Positions 24,709 to 30,977 of a DNA stretch of 37,590 nucleotides are shown here, in pieces. The DNA is taken from the NCBI GenBank assembly GCA_026014495.1, contig JAOZIF010000080.1:1-37590 (forward strand), read 5' to 3'. This stretch comes from Candidatus Bathyarchaeum sp. (GTDB lineage: Archaea > Thermoproteota > Bathyarchaeia > Bathyarchaeales > Bathyarchaeaceae). The number at the start of each line of letters is the position of its first letter. Position 1 is the stretch's first letter. Both the position numbers and the translations under genes were made by a program. The notes under the pieces were generated by a model. The model was given only the letters and a program-made list of their open reading frames with translations. It made no database searches and was not told the origin of the DNA.

Positions 24709-25890
24709 TTATTCGGAATCTATTATGCTCTGGGCGCCTTTTAGCAGTGCCTCTGCTATGTTTATGCCCGCAGCCAACCTTGTTTGTTCCCAGAACTCGG
24801 GACAAGCATTAGTTTCATGGAACATGATGTTGTGTTTGTTCTTTTCCATGTTCTCTTCAATGACTTTCTTGATGTTCTGGTAAGCTTCTTGGTTCTTGTA
24901 GTTTTCAAAAGCCGCTTCCAGCTTCTTGTTCCATTCTGGAAAGTCTGTTCTTTTAGTCTTGTCACGCTTTACGTTTTTCACGGCACCAAAAGAAGGCTCA
25001 AGTTTGTCGAACTCTCCTTTAAGGTACTCATCATCAATGTGTTTATTGTTGCCAACATCAACCATGGCGTCAAAGGCTAATAGGTATGCTTTGCTGTCTC
25101 CACCCATTGCTGCGCCACATTTGGCTGAAATGTCTCTGATATGCTTGGGCAAGTTTACTCCAATAACCATGTTGCCCAAGAACGTGTTTGTCCTAAAATC
25201 TTTGAATCCTGCCCGTGCCAGCGCTGTGGGGTAACAGTATGGTTCCTTTCCGTCCTCTTTGGTGACTATTATTCTCAAGTCATAGAACCATTTTTGGACA
25301 AGATTTTGAGCAAGAACTCCTACAGGATTAATTATTGAGGGTTCAACTTCCCTAAGAATTGTTACTAATTCTTCGCGTTCTTTAGCGAGCTTAACACTTT
25401 TTCCATGCGTGCCCGCATCTGGTTTAACTACAATATTATTGACAAGCTCTTTTTCCAACAGGTCAGCTATGTCGTTTTCGTTATGTATTTCGCGTCCATC
25501 TAACGTTTTTTCGTTAGAATCAACTGGAACATAGACTGTGTCAGGAATCCTGATTCCAGCTTGCCAAAAATGAAGCAAGGACCTTAATTTGCTAAAGCAG
25601 GCGTATTCTACACACTGCGGATTTATCACATGTTTACCGAATGCTTCCAGAACGTTGGCTGCAAATAGTCTTCTGTTTTTGCTTTGTGCACGATTTAGCA
25701 CTACTTTGATGTCTTTTAGTGTGTTTGTGTAATCTTTTCCTTTAGTTCGAAGCTTGTAACCGTTTCCATCAAATCGAACTGCAACTTTTCGGAAAGGAAT
25801 GTAAACTAGGTCTATTCCCATCTCTTCTGCAGTTAGGTTGATTCCTTTTTCATCGGTTTCGGAGCTTTCAAATAAAATACCAATACTCAT
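24709..25890 (-). CDS. LysX-type ATP-grasp ligase with a large insertion
   Basis: LysX joins 2-aminoadipate to the C-terminal glutamate of LysW; the ArgX relative uses glutamate. ATP-grasp features are visible: VVKPDAGTHGKSVKL (155-169), WFYDLRIIV (201-209), FRTNTFLGN (232-240) and the metal/substrate motif HETNACPEFWEQTRLAAGINIAE (358 onward). LysX proteins I know are about 280 residues; this one is 393. About 75 charged residues (around 279-354) are inserted just before the last ATP-grasp strand. Position and order support LysX, but the substrate choice is uncertain. No separate ArgX is in the window. Confidence 0.87.
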   Translation of the reverse strand: MSIGILFESSETDEKGINLTAEEMGIDLVYIPFRKVAVRFDGNGYKLRTKGKDYTNTLKDIKVVLNRAQSKNRRLFAANVLEAFGKHVINPQCVEYACFSKLRSLLHFWQAGIRIPDTVYVPVDSNEKTLDGREIHNENDIADLLEKELVNNIVVKPDAGTHGKSVKLAKEREELVTILREVEPSIINPVGVLAQNLVQKWFYDLRIIVTKEDGKEPYCYPTALARAGFKDFRTNTFLGNMVIGVNLPKHIRDISAKCGAAMGGDSKAYLLAFDAMVDVGNNKHIDDEYLKGEFDKLEPSFGAVKNVKRDKTKRTDFPEWNKKLEAAFENYKNQEAYQNIKKVIEENMEKNKHNIMFHETNACPEFWEQTRLAAGINIAEALLKGAQSIIDSE

Positions 25891-26001
25891 CGCTGTAATT
25901 TCATCCTCGCTTCAAATGTTTATTATGTTCATGGTGTTTCTCGGTTTACTTCTTCTTTTTTGTTTCGCATGTAAACAATAAAAAGAAATAATGAGGGGAA
26001 C

Positions 26002-26178
26002 CTACTCTCCCCAATCTTCTCCTTCAATTCCAAGCTCTTTAAGTTCGACGCAGTCTCCCTTGTTTTCAGTCACTTCTAGTTCAAGACCGCAGCTTGGGCA
26101 GCTTAGAATCTCTCCTTTCATGACGTCATCTGGGACTTCAATTTCTGCGTCGCAGTCGGGACAGTTGGCTTTCTTCAC
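26002..26178 (-). CDS. Amino-group carrier protein LysW
   Basis: This 58-residue protein, too short for most ORF cut-offs, is the carrier to which aminoadipate (or glutamate) is attached during synthesis. It has the zinc-binding pairs C-P-D-C and C-P-S-C (residues 6-9 and 27-30), an acidic body and the diagnostic C-terminus EGEDWGE, whose last Glu is the attachment point. The start is a GTG at 26178 with GAGGTG about 6 bp upstream. A 111-bp gap separates it from lysX, longer than the other spacings in the operon. The gap contains GTTTAC (25944-25949) facing GTAAAC (25971-25976). A higher level of lysW message by partial termination or processing is plausible. Confidence 0.95.
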   Translation of the reverse strand: MKKANCPDCDAEIEVPDDVMKGEILSCPSCGLELEVTENKGDCVELKELGIEGEDWGE

Positions 26179-26283
26179 AACTTACACCTCTTTGGTTTAA
26201 AGTGAGCCATTATAAAAAATGTTGCTGTTTATAAGAATTTCGGAGTATTAGCTGAGGGTTTTGCAGTTTTTCCAACTTATTAT

Positions 26284-26430
26284 ACGAAATCCGTAGGATT
26301 GGTGCTGTAACCGTCAAGCAACTCTTGCCCAACATATCCGAAGTTACGGTGAGAAAAAAGGGAGCCAAGATACGGAAACCGTTGCTAACTTACCATAATT
26401 TGTTCAGAAATCGTTAAATTTTTCCGTAAC
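26284..26430. promoter_or_regulatory. Repeated dyad sites between lysW and the divergent Lrp gene
   Basis: Two 11-bp near-identical dyads, ACGAAATCCGT (26284-26294) and ACGGAAACCGT (26372-26382, perfect ACGG-AAA-CCGT), flank GTTACGG (26343-26349), which is inverted as CCGTAAC at 26424-26430. A further GTAACCGT is near 26307-26314. They occupy the 261-bp divergent intergenic region and are the natural binding sites for the Lrp-type regulator encoded at 26440. In Sulfolobus the Lrp-like LysM controls the lysW operon from a similar place. Confidence 0.5.
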
Positions 26431-26439
26431 TGTAGTATA

Positions 26440-26865
26440 GTGAGGACAAAGAAGATGGACGATATAGACAAGGCGATAATCGAAATTCTAAAGCATGATG
26501 GCCGAGCCACATATAGCGACATTGGAAAAAGAATTGGCTTATCTGAGGGTGCTGTTCGCAAGAGAATCAAAGCCCTTGTTGACTCGGGCGCAATACGAAG
26601 ATTCACTGTCAAGGTTGGGCTCACAGAAGGAGCCGAAGCAATTGCTTTGCTTTCGGTTGACCCATCTTTGCCAACTTCAGAGGTTTCCAAAGCACTAAAA
26701 CAGTTCTCTAACGTGGAAACCGTCTATGAAATCACGGGCGAATACGACATCGCTGTTACCATATCTGGCTTGAACATAACCGAAGTTAACGAGTGCCTCG
26801 AAGAGATACGGCGCCTTACGGGTGTTGCTAACACAAACACAATGATTGTTCTGCGTAGCTGGTAG
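26440..26865 (+). CDS. Lrp/AsnC family regulator, LysM-like
   Basis: The protein has 141 residues if it starts at the GTG at 26440, or 136 from ATG 26455 (with GAGG upstream). A TATA-like GTTAAATTT centred near 26415 would favour the leaderless GTG. The HTH (residues 7-60) reads DDIDKAIIEILKHDGRATYSDIGKRIG and LSEGAVRKRIKALVDSG in blocks. The RAM domain has ITGEYDIAVTISG. Being divergent to lysW, with dyads between, it is probably the lysine-operon regulator, sensing lysine as Sulfolobus LysM does. The two Lrp proteins in this window are clearly distinct in sequence. Confidence 0.88.
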   Translation: MRTKKMDDIDKAIIEILKHDGRATYSDIGKRIGLSEGAVRKRIKALVDSGAIRRFTVKVGLTEGAEAIALLSVDPSLPTSEVSKALKQFSNVETVYEITGEYDIAVTISGLNITEVNECLEEIRRLTGVANTNTMIVLRSW

Positions 26866-26945
26866 GCTTTCTTTTATAACATCAAATTACGTTTTCAGAA
26901 ACAGCAGTAATCTTTTCGTATTCTACACAACCTCTTTTTACATAA

Positions 26946-26958
26946 AGTATATATATTT
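26946..26958 (+). promoter_or_regulatory. TATA box of the homocitrate synthase operon
   Basis: AGTATATATATTT is an excellent archaeal TATA box. It predicts transcription from about 26978, giving a leader of about 45 bases before the TTG at 27023. TTCCGAAATC at 26974-26983 resembles half of the dyads near lysW, but only loosely. Confidence 0.55.
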
Positions 26959-27022
26959 GTGCGTTTTGTATTCTTCCGAAATCTATTTAGTAAAAACAGT
27001 GTGAAAAGGAAGGCTCACCAAA

Positions 27023-28261
27023 TTGGAAAACGAATATGTTAACGAACAGGGGCAAAATCTACTACAAAAACTAAAAAGAGAAGGCGTTCTTCCAAGCCCC
27101 TACAATTTCGCTAACTACAAAGCCCCCTCCCTAGACGAATACATAGTTCACGATAGCACTCTACGAGAGGGAGAACAAACCCCCGGCGTTATATTCAGTA
27201 TAGAAGACAAACTGAGAATCGCCAAAAAACTAGATGAGGTGGGAATACCCCAAATAGAAGCTGGGTTCCCCGCAGCCTCAGAAAAACAAAGAAAATGCGT
27301 TGAAGCATTGGTTGACATTAACCTAGATGCACAACTTTCCTCTTTTGCCCGCGCAAAAAAGGAAGACATTGATGCAGTGGCAGATGTGGGAGCCGACGGC
27401 ATAGTAGTGTCTTTGTCTATTTCGCCCTACCACAGGGAGTACAAATTCAAGGGCATGAGCAAAGAAGCGTATCTAGAGAAGCTTGAGGAGCACATCAGCT
27501 ACGCAGAAAGTTATGGACTCTATGTTATTTACAGCGCAGAGGATACTACCCGAGAAAACGATCTGGATTTCTTGAAGACTGCATACAAAACTGCAGAAAA
27601 AGCAGGAGCAGACCGTGCAAGAGTAGTTGACACGCTGGGATGCGTAAGCCCAAACGGTATGGCGTATCTAGTCAAAGAAATAGGAAGCGAACTAGACATT
27701 CCAATAGAGGTTCACTGTCACAATGACCTCGGATTAGCTCTGGCTAACTCGTTAGCTGCAATAGAAGCTGGAGCATCAACAGTGTCAACGTCCGTTAACG
27801 GCTTAGGTGAACGAGCTGGAATAACAATGACCGAAGAGATTATTCCTGTTCTGCATATGCTGTATGGAACCAGCATCTTTGAGATGAATCAGCTAACTTC
27901 TTTAGCTGACCTTGTTCAGCAGATTTCGGGCATAAGTATGCCTCCTCATAAACCATTAACTGGAGCTAACGTAACTGCTCACAGTTCAGGAATACATCAG
28001 CATGGTGTTCTTGTTAACCCCACGACATACGAATTTTATCCGCCCAGAATGATGGGACAAAAACGAAAAATCTACATCGACGAACTAGGTGGCAGGCACG
28101 GAATCATATATGTTGCAAAAGAGCTTGGAATAGAAATCTCTGATGAGACTGCACGAAAGGTTCTTGAACGTGTAAAAGCATCCTTTTCTTCGGGAGAAAG
28201 GCGTAGTTCCTATACTCCAGATGAAATTAAGCAACTAATTGATGAAATCCAAGCGTGTTGA
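27023..28261 (+). CDS. Homocitrate synthase-type alpha-acyl transferase (LeuA/NifV family)
   Basis: It condenses acetyl-CoA with 2-oxoglutarate to homocitrate, the first step to 2-aminoadipate. The protein has 412 residues. The DRE-TIM barrel signature DSTLREGEQTPGV is at 44-56, the metal-binding EVHCHNDLGLALANSLAAI follows, and VNGLGERAGI matches the C-terminal family block. There is no LeuA-type regulatory domain. It could instead be 2-isopropylmalate or citramalate synthase, but position next to homoaconitase and the LysW operon favours homocitrate. The TTG start has AGGAAGG upstream. Confidence 0.85.
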   Translation: MENEYVNEQGQNLLQKLKREGVLPSPYNFANYKAPSLDEYIVHDSTLREGEQTPGVIFSIEDKLRIAKKLDEVGIPQIEAGFPAASEKQRKCVEALVDINLDAQLSSFARAKKEDIDAVADVGADGIVVSLSISPYHREYKFKGMSKEAYLEKLEEHISYAESYGLYVIYSAEDTTRENDLDFLKTAYKTAEKAGADRARVVDTLGCVSPNGMAYLVKEIGSELDIPIEVHCHNDLGLALANSLAAIEAGASTVSTSVNGLGERAGITMTEEIIPVLHMLYGTSIFEMNQLTSLADLVQQISGISMPPHKPLTGANVTAHSSGIHQHGVLVNPTTYEFYPPRMMGQKRKIYIDELGGRHGIIYVAKELGIEISDETARKVLERVKASFSSGERRSSYTPDEIKQLIDEIQAC

Positions 28262-28266
28262 AAAAG

Positions 28267-29505
28267 ATGCCATCTACAATAACTGAAAAAATTTTGGCAA
28301 ATGCTTCACACAAAAAAGAAGTGTCTGCAGGGGACTTTGTGGTAGCAGACGTAAGCTATGCAATGGCTCACGATTCAACTGCACCCTTAGCAATCGAGGG
28401 CTTTAGTAAAATCGCAGACAAAGTCTTTGACAATGACCGCGTAATAATTGTGTTTGACCACTTCTTTCCTGCGCCAACAGTAGCTGGAGCTACGTTGCAT
28501 CAAAAATCAAGAAAATTTGTAATGGACCAAAACATTTCAGGGTTTTTTACTAATGGTGTTTGTCACCAAATTTTGGTTGAAAAATTTGTTTCTCCCGGAG
28601 ACGTAGTTGTTGGTGCTGATTCGCACACGTGCACTGAAGGAGCTTTGGGTGCCTTTACTACTGGTTTGGGTTCAACAGACATTGGGGGAGTTATGGCTAC
28701 TGGAAAATGCTGGTTCAAAGTTCCTGAAAGCCTAAAATTCAATTTGACTGGCAAAACAAAGAAGGGCGTCTACGCTAAAGACGTTATTTTGAGCCTTGTT
28801 GGCGATGTTGGTGCTGCTGGTGCTCTTTACAAGGCTTGCGAGTTTACTGGCGACTATGTGAAGGATGCAACTGTTGCTTCGCGTTTGACTTTGTGTAACA
28901 TGGCTATTGAAATGGGAGGCAAAAACGGGGTAATTGAAGCTGACCAGAAAACTCTTGATTTTCTTGGTGGACGTGTTGGAAAAATCTTCAAGAGCGACAA
29001 GGATGCAGTCTACGCTGACACTTATGAGATAGATGTTGGAGCGGTTGAGCCTCAGGTTGCTCTTCCTCCTGTAGTGGATAATGTAGAGCCTGTTTCTGCG
29101 GTTGTAGGAAAACCTATAGACCAAGCCTATTTGGGAACATGCACTAACGGGCGACTAGAAGACATTGAGGTTGCAACAAAAATACTTAAAGGCAAAAAGA
29201 TTGCCCAAAATGTTCGGCTCCTAGTTACTCCTGCTTCACAGGACATTTACTTTGCAGCCCTCAAGAATGGGTACCTTCAAGCTCTTGTAGATGCGGGTGC
29301 AGCTGTTTGTAATCCCACCTGTGGACCTTGTGTCGGTAGGCACGGTGGAGTGTTGGGTGAGGGCGAGGTTTGTCTTTCAACCCAGAACCGAAACTTCACT
29401 GGTAGGATGGGCGACCCGTCAGCGGAGATTATTTTAGCTTCTCCAGCAACTGTTGCGGCTTCGGCTTTGGCTGGAAAGATTGTTGACCCGAGGGATTATT
29501 TGTGA
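28267..29505 (+). CDS. Homoaconitase / 3-isopropylmalate dehydratase large subunit
   Basis: It isomerises homocitrate to homoisocitrate, or isopropylmalate if it also serves leucine. The protein has 412 residues from ATG 28267; in-frame GTG (28255) and TTG (28258) overlap the end of the previous gene and are alternatives. The [4Fe-4S] ligands lie in YLGTCTNGR and PTCGPCVGRHGG. DSHTCTEGALGAFTTGLGSTDI is the family signature. It overlaps the small-subunit gene by 4 bp. Confidence 0.9.
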   Translation: MPSTITEKILANASHKKEVSAGDFVVADVSYAMAHDSTAPLAIEGFSKIADKVFDNDRVIIVFDHFFPAPTVAGATLHQKSRKFVMDQNISGFFTNGVCHQILVEKFVSPGDVVVGADSHTCTEGALGAFTTGLGSTDIGGVMATGKCWFKVPESLKFNLTGKTKKGVYAKDVILSLVGDVGAAGALYKACEFTGDYVKDATVASRLTLCNMAIEMGGKNGVIEADQKTLDFLGGRVGKIFKSDKDAVYADTYEIDVGAVEPQVALPPVVDNVEPVSAVVGKPIDQAYLGTCTNGRLEDIEVATKILKGKKIAQNVRLLVTPASQDIYFAALKNGYLQALVDAGAAVCNPTCGPCVGRHGGVLGEGEVCLSTQNRNFTGRMGDPSAEIILASPATVAASALAGKIVDPRDYL

Positions 29506-29987
29506 AAGTATGGAAGTTTGGAGACGACATAAACACGGATGTTATCACCCCCGGAAGATATACTGTAACCACAGACAAGAAGCGGTTGGGTGAGATAGCA
29601 TTCATAGAGTATCGTCCAGAATTTGGGAAAGGCGTCAAAGAAGGCGACATAATAGTTGCAGGAAACAATTTTGGTTGTGGCTCTTCTCGTGAGCACTCTC
29701 CTGTTGCGATAAAGGCTGCTGGAATCAGTGCAGTAATTGCCAAGTCTTTTGCTCGTATATTCTTTAGAAACTCGATAAACATTGGTCTTCCATTGTTTGT
29801 GTCTGAGGATGCGGACAAAATTGATGACGGCGACGAAGTTGAAATTGACTTTAAAACTGGCGAGATTAGCGACAAAACAAAGGGCATAGTTCTTAAGGTT
29901 AAGCCGTTGCCAGAGTTTATGCAAAAGATTGTTGATAAAGGCGGTTTGGTTGAGTTTTTGCGGAGTGGTGGTTATGACAACGTATAA
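29502..29987 (+). CDS. Homoaconitase / 3-isopropylmalate dehydratase small subunit
   Basis: This 161-residue swivel-domain partner starts at a GTG overlapping the large-subunit stop. It has VWKFGDDINTDVITPGRY at the start, then NNFGCGSSREHSP and AKSFARIFFRNSINIG. The substrate-selecting loop after PGR reads YTVT. In Methanocaldococcus the homoaconitase subunit has YLRT and the isopropylmalate subunit YLVY, so this one is intermediate. The overall form is closest to the LysU-type subunits of AAA lysine pathways. It overlaps the next gene. Confidence 0.9.
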   Translation: MKVWKFGDDINTDVITPGRYTVTTDKKRLGEIAFIEYRPEFGKGVKEGDIIVAGNNFGCGSSREHSPVAIKAAGISAVIAKSFARIFFRNSINIGLPLFVSEDADKIDDGDEVEIDFKTGEISDKTKGIVLKVKPLPEFMQKIVDKGGLVEFLRSGGYDNV

Positions 29988-30969
29988 GTTGGCGGTTATT
30001 CCGGGTCCTGGAATCGGCGAAGAGGTTACCTCTGAGGCTGTCAGGTTACTTGAGAGTACTGACCTGAGTTTTGATTGTAGTTACTTTGAGATTGGCTATG
30101 AGGTTTTCAAAAAGACGGGTACTCCTGTTCCTGAAGATGTTTTGGCTGGTGTGCGAAAGACTCAGGCTTGCTTGTTTGGGGCTACGACTACTCCTGTTGG
30201 TGTTCCGGGATACAAGAGTGCGATTATTACTTTGCGGACAGCGTTGGGTTTGTATGCTAATGTTAGGCCTGCTAAAAGTTATCCTAACCAGAAAGGCATG
30301 AAAGATGTTGATTTGGTGATTGTTCGGGAGAACACTGAGGGCATGTATAGTGGTTGGGAGTTTGAGTTGCCTGATTCTGCTTATACTGTTAGGGTTATTA
30401 GTCGTAAAGCGACTGAGCGTATTACACGGTTTGCTTTTGATTTGGCTATGAAGCGCAACAAAAAGGTGACTGTGGTTACTAAAGCGAACGTGCTACGCAA
30501 GTCTGACGGTCTGTTTCTTGAGGTTGCACGCCAAGTCGCACAGGATTATCCTGACGTGGAAATGGAAGAAGCGTTTGTTGACGTTACAGCTATGAGGCTC
30601 ATTTTGAAGCCTAAGATTTTTGACGTGATTGTTACATCCAACCTTTTTGGAGACATTCTTTCTGATGAGGCTGCAGGTTTGGTTGGAGGGCTAGGTTTAG
30701 CGCCCAGTGCTAATATTGGCGCAGATTATGCTTTGTTTGAGCCTGTTCACGGTTCTGCTCCTAGGCTTGCGGGAAAGGGAATTGCTAATCCTATGGCTGC
30801 TATTTTGGCGTCTAAGATGATGCTGGATTATCTTGGCGAAAACCGTTGGGCTGAACGTATTGAAAACGCTATAGTAAACGTGCTAACTGAAGGAAAAGTT
30901 TTGACTCCTGACCTTGGAGGCTCTTCGTTAACAAAGCAGGTTACAGACGCGATAATAGATGCGTTGTAG
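29974..30969 (+). CDS. Homoisocitrate / 3-isopropylmalate dehydrogenase
   Basis: It oxidatively decarboxylates homoisocitrate to 2-oxoadipate with NAD. I start at ATG 29974 (331 aa, MTTYKLAVIPG), preceded by GGAG at 29962-29965, not at the longer frame from 29929. Visible features are VIPGPGIGEEVTSEA, the substrate-loop VRENTEGMYSG, the metal site NLFGDILSDEAAGLVGGLGLAPSANIG and the NAD-binding EPVHGSAPRLAGKGIANP. NTEGMYSG is typical of the homoisocitrate or isocitrate side rather than of strict LeuB. It is the last gene of the operon. An aminotransferase for 2-oxoadipate is not adjacent. Confidence 0.9.
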   Translation: MTTYKLAVIPGPGIGEEVTSEAVRLLESTDLSFDCSYFEIGYEVFKKTGTPVPEDVLAGVRKTQACLFGATTTPVGVPGYKSAIITLRTALGLYANVRPAKSYPNQKGMKDVDLVIVRENTEGMYSGWEFELPDSAYTVRVISRKATERITRFAFDLAMKRNKKVTVVTKANVLRKSDGLFLEVARQVAQDYPDVEMEEAFVDVTAMRLILKPKIFDVIVTSNLFGDILSDEAAGLVGGLGLAPSANIGADYALFEPVHGSAPRLAGKGIANPMAAILASKMMLDYLGENRWAERIENAIVNVLTEGKVLTPDLGGSSLTKQVTDAIIDAL

Positions 30970-30977
30970 CCTATAGT

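Noticed and set aside
24695-24805. N-terminal extension of LysY
   Set aside because: These 37 codons lie in the lysX coding region in another frame, and AAGGAG before ATG 24694 marks the true start.
25991-26200. Rightward 69-residue frame
   Set aside because: It is the antisense shadow of lysW, whose EDWGE end and two CxxC pairs are unmistakable.
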